Assembly: GCA_949317995.1 (NCBI GenBank)
Contig: OX439047.1
Span: 35,564,950-35,628,949 of the forward strand
Origin: Acholoe squamosa
Taxonomy: Eukaryota; Annelida; Polychaeta; Phyllodocida; Polynoidae
Direction: 5' to 3'
DNA: 64,000 nucleotides
Shown here: one piece after another, positions 20,671 to 31,652 of the stretch
Numbering within the stretch: the first letter of the stretch is position 1
How the letters are laid out: the number at the start of each line of letters is the position of its first letter
The notes under the pieces: generated by a model
Databases searched by the model: none
Told to the model about the DNA's origin: nothing
The model's input: the letters and a program-made list of their open reading frames with translations, nothing else
Translations under genes and position numbers: made by a program

Positions 20671-21801
20671 TCACTCTCTGCACCATGGGTGTCTCCATCT
20701 CGTCCCCCTCGTTCTGGCTTCCCTGCTCTCCGTCTCCCCTGGGACCGTTTTTAGCGCGTCGTGATGTACTATTTTCCGGAGACGGCCTTTCTTGATCTCG
20801 TACACAACAGTTCCTAACTGCCCTTCCACCCTCCAGGGTCCTGTCCAGTAGCTCTGCAGATTCGGTGACTGCCCCACTTTTTTCAAAGGGTGAAAGTAGT
20901 ACACCCATGCCCCTATCAGAATTTCCTTTGTCTCCGCCCGGCCATCATGATTCCTTCTCTGCCTTTCTACTGCCTTTCCTATAGCTGTCCTCAACTCAAA
21001 GGAAGTCCCCATTTTATATTGCATGTCAGCTACGTAGTTCAGGCTATCTCTCTCCGGGGGATGATCCAGATACAGGAGTGCCAAGGGGGTGGTAGTCTCC
21101 CTCCCCATCATGAGGAGATTTGGGGAACAGCCTGTGGATGAATGGGCCGGCGCTCTGTATGATGCCATCACAAAGGGTAGGCGACTATCCCAATCCCTCT
21201 GATCTTGTCTCACTGTGGTGGCCAGCAGTATCTCTATTGTTCTATTGGCCCGCTCTACCATCCCATCACTCTGGGGTCTGAAAGCACAGCTCCTTGTCTG
21301 GCGAATTTCCAGGAGAGCAATCACTTTTCGAAACAGAGCCGCTTGGAAGTTCCGCCCCTGATCTGTATGCAGCTCCTCCGGGGGCCCTAGTTGACACACA
21401 AATTCTTCCACGAATACCCGGGCCACTGTGCTGGCTTCCTGGTTCAGGATGGCATAGGCCTCTGTCCACTTGGTGAAGTAATCAGCCACCACCAAGATGT
21501 ACTTTTCATTTGTCTGTGACAGGTAGGGGGCCCATGACGCCCAGTGCTATCCTCTGCAGGGGCAGCCCGGCTCCGACATGCCCCATTTTCGCCCTATGCG
21601 GCGGCAGGACCGCCATTCTCTGGATGCAAGCCTCACACCTGGCGCACCATCTTGTTACAATCTCGGCGAAACTCAGGCCAATAGAACTCCTGCTGGAGCC
21701 TCCTAGTGGTCCGAGTTCGTCCCAGGTGGCCTGCCCATGGAGCCCCATGAGCCTCATAGAGGACTCCCTCCCGACTGTCCTTTGGCACCGCTATCTGCCC
21801 C
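20671..21801 (-). pseudogene. Gypsy integrase, main part
   Basis: The frame 21495-20671 (274 residues) holds the rve catalytic core: an Asp in VVADYFTKW, an Asp in LHTDQGRNF and a Glu in QSDGMVERANRT form the DDE triad. A C-terminal part with WTGPWRVEGQ and HHDALK follows, typical of gypsy integrases. Upstream (21801-21506) the zinc-binding HHCC region is readable but needs a frame change (GAPWAGHLG, then CEACIQR). The LINE inserted at 21810/24913 separates this from the first part of the domain. It is a non-functional remnant. Confidence 0.88.
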
Positions 21802-21810
21802 GTCTCCTGC

Positions 21811-24800
21811 CCTGTTTATATAAATCCAAATTGTAACTCTATATAGACCACCATCTGGTAAGCATAATGAATTCTTTGAACATTTGGATGTATTAATGAC
21901 CAGTGCTGATAAAGATGTTGAGCAATGGATCATGGGAGACATAAATATAAACACCCTGCGAGAAAACTGAGTGGTACTATAAAGTTATCTGATGCTTGCA
22001 AATTTGAAGGTTATCACAAATTAATTCATCAACGCACAAGGCCATATAAAAAAACTGTATCATGCCTAGACAATATTTTAACTAATTACAATGAAGAGAC
22101 CACCCATGGTGGTTAGAATTTTTTGGTGAGTGATCATCTACCTGTTTTTGTTGTTAACTCCTTCCACCCTATAAGGAAGGATTTGCACACAAATCCCATA
22201 GAGTAACGGAAATCCAGGGGTGAAAGGGTTAAAACCAAAGAAAAGGTATTGTATATGAAAAGAAAAATATGGGTAAGAAAATATAAGGGTTTTAATGAGG
22301 AGTTCTTTATTGACTGGCTTGCTATGGCTGATTGGGACTATTATTATACCCTATCTGAACCTGACAAGGCCTGGAAATTTATACAGAATCATATTGTAGA
22401 TTTTTTGGATGAATTTTGTCCTTGGAAGGAAATTGAGGTCGTTAACAAACAAAATAAATGGATGACTCAGCATCCTCAGCATGATTCATGAACATGAAAA
22501 TTATGTAAACAGTTTCCTTCGTACTAGGGACGAATTTTATCTAAATCGAGCTAGGTCTCTCTGATGCAGAATAAACAAGGCTATTAATTATGCTAAGGCC
22601 AATCAACATTTCATTCATTCTTCATGATCCAAAGAAATTTTGGCGTGTGATAAATGGTATTCTAAATCCGGAACTCCAAATATCACCACCTGAGTTATTA
22701 GGTGAAGATGGTTTTGTCAAATCTGAACAAGAATCTGTTGATTATTTGAATGATTTTTTTTTTCCACTTTCGGTGCTAAGCTATCTCAGCATATCACGGA
22801 TAGAGGATTCCCAGAGAGAATTCTGTTGGAGGAGCCTGCTGATTCAGTTGAGGAAATGGTGAGGGTAGATAAAGGCTTAGTTGAGCTTTTGTTCAAGGAA
22901 ATAAATGTTAATAAAACATCAGGTATTGAGGGTATCAGATGTGACATCCTTAAAACAGCTCTCCTGTTTTTACTAGAACCTATGACCTGGTTGTATCAGC
23001 TGACCTTTTCCAGTGGTATTTTTTCCTGATTCATGGAAAATAGCACGTGTGAATCCCATACCCAAAACTGCTAACAGTAAGCTTATAACAAATTGGAGGC
23101 CAATCTCATTGCTCCCAGTTCCCTGTAAGATAACTGAGCGATTAATGTACATACATCTGGAAGATGTTCTTAAAAAAAGAACTTTTTGTCAAAATCACAA
23201 TTTGGATATAGACCAGGTTTGGGTACTGGGGATGCTATTTTTGGATTGTTAAATGATATTTATGAGAACAGAGATAGAGGTCACCTCACTGGTGTGTGTT
23301 ACCTAGATTTGTGGAAAGCGTTTGACTCTGTCCATCATAAGTATCTAATAGAGTTGCTTGGTCAATTGGGTTTACATGATACCAGTCTTAACTGGCTTAT
23401 GAGCTATTTGACAGGGTGAATGCAATACACTAAGATAGGTACATATATATCTGGGATAAATCCTGTATGATATGGTGTCCCTCAAGGTTCTGTACTCAGG
23501 CCGCTATTGTTCATTATGTAAATAAATGATGTCAGCGATATGCTGGGGGATTGTCAGATTTATATGCTGACAATTTAGTAATATCCTGTTCCAATAATAA
23601 GGTAGACCTAATAAGAGAGAGGCTACAAATGGCATTGAATCATCTAGAGTCTTGGTTTATTAACAATCGTCTGACAGTCAACTGTTGTGTGGTATGGCTC
23701 GATCAATAAGCTGCGCAAATCAAAAGGTATCACTCTACAATTATGTAAAAAGGAGCTTGAGGTGCTAGACAATTACTGTTACCTAGGTCTGAAAATTGAT
23801 AGCGCTCTTAGTTTTGCCCCAGCCTTAAAGGATTTGAGTAGCAAAGTACATCATAGGCTATTTAGGTTTAGTAAGTTCCATAGCAGTGTAACTAAAAACG
23901 TTGCTATAACTGTGTACAAGGCAACTATTTTATCTGTCTTTGATTATGCTTGCTTTGCCTATGAGGGAGCTAATGATGGGCTCCTAAAAAAATTGGATAG
24001 AGGTAAGCAGATGTCAGCTTCTGACATTCCTAAGCTAAATAGACGTCGCCAGGAATTACTTCTAAGCTACATGTATAAACTGTCGAAGCGACCGGAGTGG
24101 CTGGACCTTGAAGTGCGCAGACCAGGACTACGCTCTGAGGCCAAAATACAATTTAAGATGTTTCGTGCACGAAACATTGGTTATAATAATGCGCCCTTGT
24201 ATAGAGGAGTCACTCTTTGGAACAATCTCTCGGCGAGCATCCAGGCGTCTGAAAACAAACACAAGTTCAAGACACGTATTAGGGGGCTAGAGGATTTGAC
24301 CTGACCATGACAATAACTAGGTTGAATGTAGACTACATCGCTCATTAATATATGCTTATAATAACTGTTGCTAGGGAGCTGTTCGATTGGACTACACCTG
24401 TAGCAACTAGTACCCTGCAATTCTTAATATTGTGACTTTAAAACCAAATATGGTTGCTATGTGTCATTCCTGTTTAGTTGGCCACTAGGAAGCTGTTCGC
24501 TTGAGCTGCACCTATGGTGGCTGATAATATAACAATGAGCTATAGTTCATCTATACTAAGTCTCTTGTCTGGGTCTACTGCTATCTAACACAAGAATCAG
24601 TGTGCCATCTATCAATTTCAGTCCATTATGTTCCCTCTTTATACTAATGCCAACTAGTGTGAGTTGGCACTCTGACTAGTAATCACTGACAAGGTCAATT
24701 GTTCTATTTTTGTATATAGTATATATTGTAATGTTTATTTATTATTCTTGATTGTATGCTCTCATCTCTCATTCTTATTTGGTTTATCATCATATTCATT

Positions 24801-24912
24801 TCTGTGCTAACAAATTTGGTGTAACAAATGATCGAGGAATTCATCTTATTCTCATGCTACCACTTTTGTATGATCGTGATTTGACAATAAACACTTTTCA
24901 AACCTCAAAAAA
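21811..24912 (+). mobile_element. 5'-truncated LINE (non-LTR retrotransposon) inserted in the gypsy integrase
   Basis: The element starts inside an apurinic endonuclease domain (TLYRPPSGK, then WIMGDINI) and continues into a reverse transcriptase of the CR1/jockey-like type. It ends with an AATAAA at about 24885 and an A-rich tail (24908-24912). It is flanked by GTCTCCTGC (21802-21810) and GTCACCTGC (24913-24921), a 9-base target duplication with one mismatch, and it joins the two halves of the gypsy integrase region. The orientation is opposite to the host element. Confidence 0.88.
22590..24304 (+). pseudogene. LINE reverse transcriptase, broken
   Basis: Readable motifs in order are: DPKKFWRVINGIL (22630), PIPKTANSKLITNWRPISLL (23058), FGYRPGLGTGDAIFGLL (23192), YLDLWKAFDSVHH with the first catalytic Asp (23300), YGVPQGSVLRPLLF (23470) and LYADN replacing YADD (23561). 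A C-terminal stretch of 205 intact codons (23687-24304) follows. Several stops and shifts interrupt the frame, so it is dead. The family (CR1, jockey or relatives) is not resolved. Confidence 0.82.
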
Positions 24913-24921
24913 GTCACCTGC

Positions 24922-25052
24922 TGCCACTTTCTCACCAGGATACCATTTCTTAGCTCCAGCCTATTGAACTGGGCCCTCCAAGCATGCTGCTCATAGCTGA
25001 AATCTCTGGCCTCATCCACAGAGGGGGGAAACCCAGGATAACCCAATTGCAA
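24922..25052 (-). pseudogene. Gypsy pre-integrase region
   Basis: The minus-strand frame reads HAWRAQFNRLELRNGILVRK, the typical segment between RNase H and the HHCC finger of gypsy integrases. It ends at the LINE target site and resumes at 21801 as ETGQIAVPKD. Confidence 0.75.
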
Positions 25053-25114
25053 ACCTCCCGGACCACCGCATCCTCTGCTGAGCCACTTGGATATGCCCTA
25101 TCTCCAGGATTTAA

Positions 25115-25800
25115 CTAAAATGCTTCCCAGCACTTCCTCAGGAGAACTGCTAGTTCCTCTCTCCTTCCTGGCTCCGCCCCCGCCATCAATTCCTTGATCC
25201 ACTCTTCCCCGTCCTCCTCCTTCATCATTCGGCACCTGTCCTCCATTTCTCCGGGTTCCTCCTCCACCATTTCTCCTTTGAGGTTAAAGATGGTCACTAC
25301 TTCCTGCCCCGGATTAAGGACTCGCACCCAGGTCCTAGCTTCCTGAGGCTGGACCAGGCTCCGAGCTACCAAGAACCGAGATTCTCCCCTATGTCCTGCG
25401 AGGCCTTCCACCAATCCATCCTGTCCTTCCTTCCAGGGACCCAGCACGGCAAATCTGGTACTTACCATCCGGCAGATGCTCTCCCCCTCCGACCATACCA
25501 GCCATTCCCTCCCCAAGTCGACCACAATGGCATGTTGTCTCAGGAAGGTGGCACCCAGTATTAGGGACTTCTCCGACTCCAAACTTTAAGGCCACTTCTC
25601 TCTTGCCCAAGTTAAGCCGGGAGTGTGCCCTCACCCTGCAGTTTCATGGCCCTCCCGTCGACTGTGTATACTGTTTCCCCCTTATTATCCAGCTCGTGCT
25701 CTCCTCCGTTCTCCTTCCACCAGTTTGCGGAAACCAAATTCATAGAGGCTCCCGTGTCGACCAAGAGCTGGATAGGACGCGACTCTTAGCAGGCCTCCAC
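25115..25800 (-). pseudogene. Gypsy aspartic protease
   Basis: The active-site segment LLVDTGASMN is readable at about 25780-25745. The second conserved segment LILGATFLRQHAI lies at 25568-25530 in a different frame. The frame continues to a helix (EELAVLLRKCWEAF) that normally leads straight into reverse transcriptase, but the sequence then jumps to the pre-integrase region. At least one frameshift separates the halves. Confidence 0.8.
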
Positions 25801-25837
25801 ACCAGCAGACCTCCACCCCCTCTTTCTCTTCTCCCCG

Positions 25838-27215
25838 CTATCTCATTCTCTGGCCTATTGTCTCTGACCTCCGCGTGGCCACGGGCAAAGGCCGACTCCC
25901 TCGTTGGTCCTGCTCCGGACCTCTCGGTACCTTCTCGCCGGTTCTTCCAATCAGGGAAATTTCTCTTGAAGTGCCCCTCCTTCCCACAACCTCCTTTTCT
26001 CCTTTTTCCTCCTCCCCGGATGCCAACTTCGATATTATCTCGGTCAACTTAGCCAATTTCTCATCAGTGGATAGCAGTCTCTTGGAGATTGTGGCACCCA
26101 CTACCCTTGCCCTCCCGAGGACTCCTGTTCATTCTTGAAGTAGGCCTCTCCACTTGTGGCCGTCATTACTGCCGTCTGGAGGTCCTTGGGGCATGACTGA
26201 TAAACCCACTGCCGCAGCTGGATGGGTAAGCATAAGAGGAATTGGTCTAGCACTAGGGTATCCCTGGTTTTCGCATCGGCATTGGGATAAGCCAACCTCG
26301 TGTACCTGGCCAGATCCTCTTGTAGCTCCTGTAAACCTTCTCCGGGTTTCCTCTCTCTGGTTTGGAGGAACGCCTTATATGTCTCCTCCGGATTTGCTGG
26401 TCTGAACCTCACCACCAGTGCCCTCCACAGATCCTCATACCTGTCTCTTGTCCCTGGATCCCTCCCAGCCAGAAACTGCCTCGCTGGTCCTGCTAGCTTA
26501 ATCCCAGGAAGGTACCCGCCTCCTCTGGTGTCCATTTATTAGCGCTGACACAGAGGTCAAAGTGATTCAGGTAGTCTGTCAGATCTACCGTCCCATCAAA
26601 CTTAGTCGGCTTCACCACTGACTTTCCATGCCTACCGTCCCCGCTCTCCAATGGCTTGTGTCTCCGTCTCCCTGTCGAAGCCTCCCTGGCCAGTTGGGTT
26701 ATTGCAGTCACCAGGCGATCCCCCTCTCTGGACCAGTCGTCCCCTTCTTTGCCCCCTTGCTTGTCTCCGTTCTCCGCCTCCTCCTCCGAGCAGTCCCCAT
26801 CTGTATCGGAGCTGTCTGACCCCGCTTGTCCCACACGGGCTGGTTTCCGGCCGGAGGTTGCCTCTTGCCTAGCCCCGGCATAAGTGGTTGTCAATCCTTC
26901 CCTCCTAACTTCTGCTCCTCCCAGGCCTACCCCTCCTGGGGCTCCCTCCGTTTTGTCAAAACCTCTCTCGTTCTTCCACACTGTCCCTCCTGAGGGCATG
27001 CATCCCTGTTTCAACTCTTTTTCCTTCTCCCATGGCCATTTGTAGCTGTCCGACTCGTCGGCTCGGTCCCTGGACTCCTCCTGCCTCTCCGAACCTGTCT
27101 CGTGCCGGGCCGGTCCCTTCTTCCTGAAAGAAACATCTTCATTTACTAATTCAAGCAGAGCACCCTTCTCTGTCCCCCTTACCCTTAAGTCTGGCATACC
27201 ATTGATCTTATCCAT
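25838..27215 (-). pseudogene. gag: Gypsy Gag
   Basis: The frame starts at ATG 27215, 21 bases after the primer-binding site, and runs 240 codons through a Glu/Lys-rich N-terminus into the capsid fold (KFDGTVDLTDYLNHFDLC). It then shifts frame near 26520 and continues to 26101 (RYEDLWRALVVRFRP, LQEDLARYTRLAYP), the retrotransposon-gag domain. Downstream a zinc-knuckle remnant (KEGHFKRN) is visible near 25965. Confidence 0.82.
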
Positions 27216-27252
27216 GTTTGCTCCGGGTGGCAGATCCCACCGCTGTCACCCA

Positions 27253-27492
27253 TGTAGTGAAACCCGAATCTACCTCTGATAGCAAACACCACAAGACTCG
27301 AACTATGGTTTAACACTGGCATCGGGCCATACCATCTACTCGGAGCTCTCTGGTCCTCGGAGATAACTTCCTCAAAGCTATTACTTGTGACTTCAATAAA
27401 CTGGGGTCACTCGGGCTCCGAGAGAACGTGACTTCGCCACCCCCATCCAGGATGGTTTAGGCCTCGTCTCACATCCCTCGGCCTTACCGCCA

Positions 27493-27495
<3 letters not shown>
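27253..27495 (-). mobile_element. 5' LTR and primer-binding site of the decayed gypsy element
   Basis: On the minus strand the LTR ends CACTACA and is followed at once by TGGGTGACAGCGGTGGG, a typical primer-binding site (27252-27236). The outer end is placed at about 27495 because an (AT)n run starts there. Confidence 0.6.

Positions 27496-27496
<1 letters not shown>

Positions 27497-27534
<38 letters not shown>
27497..27534. repeat. (AT)n microsatellite
   Basis: A pure AT dinucleotide run adjoins the gypsy LTR. Confidence 0.95.
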
Positions 27535-27538
<4 letters not shown>

Positions 27539-27946
27539 AACTATGAAATCCTCTCAGGAAAATACTATCCTGTCAGTTTATTATCACAAACCAATGGATT
27601 TATCACACTGCAGTCGATTCTTACACATTATATACATGGAACTACAACACCTCAGTACAAAATTGTTTTTTTAGATTTAATGTGAACCAATTATCAACTG
27701 CAGGATTAGTGAAATGATTTCCTTGCAATGAGACCAACAGATGCAATTAGGCTATACAATACCAAAATTGACTGCAAATTGATTTAACCTCGCCCCTGGA
27801 TAAAAAGCTATTATCCACAGATTTTCGGGTGTCAATGTAAGCAGTGCAGAGACGTAGGAAGGAAATTCTTATTGGGGATTGGGGAGGCAAGGGTCTCGGT
27901 TGGCAGGGGGGCTGCTATACTTTTGTAACAATAATACTAATAACAA
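27535..27946. other. Intergenic, nothing recognised
   Basis: No exon, ORF or repeat was identified. Confidence 0.5.
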
Positions 27947-28101
<155 letters not shown>

Positions 28102-28357
28102 GCTTTTATTGACAACAAAAAGGGAGGTCATTGCAGACATATTTGTGTTAAATATAGGCTTATATAGCTGCCCCCCCCAATTAGGGCATATAGAGCCCTT
28201 CTCATGAAGGCACTATATACATGTACCCTGAGTCATTGCGAAATCACACATTCACTCTTCCTCGTCAGAAATAGAACCATATAGGTAATTTTAGAAGTTT
28301 GGCGTTTGATCACCCCATTGAACCCCCCCCCCCTCCCCTCCACTCCTGATCTTATAA

Positions 28358-29221
28358 CAGTAAAATTCCGTTATAGCAAACGTCTTGGTAAAGTGAAAAA
28401 AATTCTTTATAAACAAATTTCGTTGTATCCAAACAGGGCAATTTAAACGCCTTGATATTGGAAGAATCCCTACAAAAAACCTCCCCAATACTGAAGGAGG
28501 TCTGTTTCATAAATGAACAAACAACAAAAGAACTATCTTATGAATTGTTTATGATTTTCAACATTGAGTGCAAAGCAAAACCATACAGAAAAAAAGTTTG
28601 AGAATGACATGGGACATACCAGTATTTTATCCAGCCACCCCCCCCCCCCGTACCTGTCTTTCCTCAGACATCCATCCCTGCCCTACACCCACACAGAGGG
28701 GACTAGGGGGCGGGATGTGAAGTCCTCATAGGGCTTGGTGTGCCTCTGATGTTTAACCCCCCCCCCCACACAGACACAGACACACATAGAGGGCATCAGA
28801 GGTGGGTGTGAAGTCCTAACACAGGTCTCGGCATACCTCTGAGGTTTCACCCCCCCCCCCTCTCGGATAGAGGGGACTGAGGGGAATGGGCAGTGAAGTC
28901 CTTACATAGGTTTGGGTGGGCCTCTGATGTTCCCTTCCCTACACCCACAAAGAGGGTTCCAGAGGGCGTGATGTTAAGCCCTAACTTAGGCTTTGGCATC
29001 CCTATATTTTTCACCATCATTTTGTTCCAAAATTTCAGTATCCCCCCCTAAATAAAACCATTGTAAAGCAAGAAAAATTCGTTTTAAACGAAATCAGATC
29101 ATGTGATATTCGCTGTAAAGGGATTCTTTTAATATGTAAATGTATGGGGCTGAATTGGAAAATTGGATTTGTTTGTTATAAAATTCGTTGCATCAGGATT
29201 CGTTGCAGTGGAATTTTACTG
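28358..29221. mobile_element. pogo/Tigger-like non-autonomous transposon with internal tandem repeats
   Basis: The ends are CAGTAAAATTCCGTTATAGC and GTTGCAGTGGAATTTTACTG, a 12-base perfect inverted terminus that extends imperfectly (TTCGTTGTATCC and TATAAAATTCGTTGCATC). Such TATAACGAA-like ends are known from pogo/Tigger elements. The core holds four imperfect units of about 85 bases (about 28686-29022), each with AGAGGG...GTGAAGTCCT...CCTCTGATGTTT and a C-run. Confidence 0.65.
28686..29022. repeat. Four-copy tandem repeat of about 85 bases
   Basis: The unit recurs at about 28686, 28769, 28857 and 28941 with consensus words GAGGGGACT, GTGAAGTCCT and CCTCTGATGTT. It lies inside the pogo-like element. 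Confidence 0.75.
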
Positions 29222-29429
29222 TACTAACAATATCAACCAAAGTAATGCACAGTCAACCGACGAAAAAAAAGAAATGCTTCTTCAAGCCTACCCAACAAAG
29301 AAAGAGCACTCTGGTGGGCTAAAATACTTTGCTGCGACAGCTTGACCGCTACAGGCTGACTTAAGCAGAAATAGTGTCGTCGACACAACCTGGGATGCGT
29401 CCAGTTGATATGCTGTTTTATCCTGTGTA

Positions 29430-29638
29430 TACACTGTAAAAAAGGTGTTTAAATAAAAATACACACCAAATGTTCTCAACACGCATTTAAACACCTTAAC
29501 ACTTGAAGTGTTCAGGTGTTTAGCTTGTCCACACTTGTCTGTCAAACATCTAAACTCTAAAGTGTTTAAGTGTTTAGAAAGGTGGGACAAAAAGTGTTTA
29601 TCCAAGTGTATAGTCCTAAACACTGTTTTTACAGTGTA
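29430..29638. mobile_element. MITE with TACACTGTAAAAA termini
   Basis: TACACTGTAAAAAAGGTGTTT is mirrored by AAACACTGTTTTTACAGTGTA. The interior repeats AAGTGTTTA/TAAACACTT words, so the whole can fold. Confidence 0.8.
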
Positions 29639-29916
29639 CATGTCACATTGTATTTACAAATGGCACTGGCCTGACCCACAGTTAGATTACATTAGCGGTA
29701 TCGTTGACAATAAACAGTACCCATTATACTGACAACTGAATAAGTAGCTTACAATTGTTATATGACAACCTGACAGGTGTGTGAATACGTTGGACTATTA
29801 TCACGATCATCATATATACATTTGCTTTATAATAACTATACCTGTCACCAATGGAGATCTCAATGAGAATAGCATTCAATTGAATACTGATCCTGTGTAG
29901 TTTTAGAGTCCAGTGA

Positions 29917-31652
29917 TTATTTAGGTTCACTGCAAGAGTCCATGGCTCCCTGGTAGGAGGGGTGAGTCTCTCTACAGAGCAGCTCAGAGTCTGTTATCCC
30001 TGAGGTCGACTGCTCACGTTCATACTTCTTCTGTTGTCTCTTAGCAGTAGGTCGATAGTAAGCAGATTTTGACGCAGCAAACATTGCTGTTCTGTCAATG
30101 TGTCTTTTCCCTGTAGATACAACAGTAGAAATAGGTGGTAAAGAGTACTATTGAAGTTTCTCATGAGAACTATCGATGCAAGAAATCCCCTTAGCATGAT
30201 CCATAACACAGGTATACCATTGTTTTTTTGGTATATATTATTATGAATTCCTTTACTTTAAGATCTACATTTCCACTGAATAAAAAAAGAATACTTTTCG
30301 TGGTATTTCTTGTTTCGTAGATGGTATTAAGACAAGGGATGCCATATAGGCCTAGGGCATATGAACCAAGAAATAGTGCAATACAAGCAACAATACAAGC
30401 AACAATACAAGCAACAATACAATATCGAAAGAACATACATAGAAAAAAAATGAATCTTATTATCTTAGGCAAATGTTAGCTGAAATACCTAACTTTCAAA
30501 GCTAAGTTGGGAGTTTGCACGTGCCCAAACCACCAAACTTTTATTAAGAGTTTACAGCTAACTACATGTATTAGGAAAATTTCCTAACTTGGCTGAATCT
30601 TTTAGGTATCACACACCATTTCCCTAGGCCTGCCCTCATTTATAGATGATTCCCAAACTCAGGGTGACCCGTAAAGACAGAGTTTTAATACAAAAGAATA
30701 GTATTGACCAGCATTTTTAAGCTAAGGTGCAGCTTTTACCCTAGGGTGTAGTTTATGGGGTGTCATGGCTGTTCCTTTATTTCAATTATTCAAGCATTGT
30801 AAACTCTATGCTATGTAGAGATTTGACACCTACAGCAGTGCCTCATCATTTAAGAAGCATGTTCAATGCCTAACATTTTTTTCACCCCTAAGCTAAATTG
30901 CTCTGGGTTTATTAAATGGTCATAGACTCACCACTGTAGATATGGTATCGTCGTGTTTAAGCACCAGTATTTGAGTGAGCGCCTGTCTCAAATAAGCGCC
31001 GGGGGTACAAGGGGCTTGAAATATTTCTTAAGCACTAAAAATAGAGTCTGAATGAGCACCTTTCGTCTATGAGCGCTGGGGAAATGAGGCCGCCAAATCA
31101 AAAACCGTCAGGGCAATTGAACACGACGGTACGGTATATGAGCATATTTGAAAGCCATAAAACAGGTGTTTTATATTCTCCTTCCTTCCTCCTTCAATGA
31201 TTTATAAACCTATTAGGTGTTTTTTGTTAATTATTATGTCATATTAAATTGTAAAAGACTTATCATGCTAATAGTCATTGAAATCACCATTACTTTTATA
31301 TCTATGGGCTTCTACATGATATACATATAATGGAAAAATCTTCATGCAAACCACACTGCCACCTGGTGGGAAGAAAACTATTATCCCTTAGACAAAACTA
31401 CTACCTCTTAGACAAAATAATGAATTTTAGTTAGATGTTAGTCATGTGTTAGGTGTTTTGCCTAATTAGGTGTTTCTCCTAAGTAAAATTAGATTTACTA
31501 ATGTGAAATCTTTTGTGTGTACATGTAGTTGCAAAAGAATAAAAAAACAAACCTTGATCTGGATGTTCTGGGCTTCTCTGTTCTAGGACGGACACGCACG
31601 TCTCTGGCTCATAAACTGATGGCATTGGTATATAACTGGGCCCACACCCCAT
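29917..31652 (-). CDS. Small two-exon gene, 97-residue Met-Gly-Cys protein of unknown function
   Basis: Exon 1 (31652-31553) starts with ATG after an in-frame upstream stop and codes for 33 residues beginning MGCGPSYIPMPS. The donor is G|GTTTGT. Exon 2 (30110-29917) follows a good acceptor (TATCTACAG), completes the split Gly codon and ends in TAA. Together they give 97 residues. Gly2 and Cys3 make the N-terminus a candidate for N-myristoylation with palmitoylation, so a membrane-anchored protein is likely if the gene is real. The middle is basic (RPTAKRQQKKYERE) and the tail carries CRETHPSY. I do not recognise the family. The phase match, two splice consensus sites and protein-like codon content support it. 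Neither exon stands out as a long open frame, so it is easily missed. A MITE lies in the intron. Confidence 0.6.
30378..30423. repeat. 12-base tandem repeat
   Basis: ACAATACAAGCA is repeated about 3.5 times. Confidence 0.85.
30940..31138. mobile_element. MITE in the intron of the small gene
   Basis: TATGGTATCGTCGTGTTTAA at the left is mirrored by TTGAACACGACGGTACGGTA at the right. The interior repeats AAGCACC/GAGCGC words such as TCAAATAAGCGCC. A fragment with similar words lies at 14868-14985. Confidence 0.6.

Larger units (their letters stand above)
18720..27495 (-). mobile_element. Decayed gypsy-type LTR retrotransposon, RT deleted, LINE inserted
   Basis: Read on the minus strand: 5' LTR, primer-binding site, gag, protease, then directly the pre-integrase region, integrase and a 3' ORF. 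Reverse transcriptase and RNase H are absent between about 25115 and 25052. A LINE (21811-24912) splits the integrase. No 3' LTR matching the 5' LTR was seen near 18700-18870, so the left boundary is approximate and the element is truncated there. Frameshifts occur in gag, protease and integrase. Confidence 0.85.
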
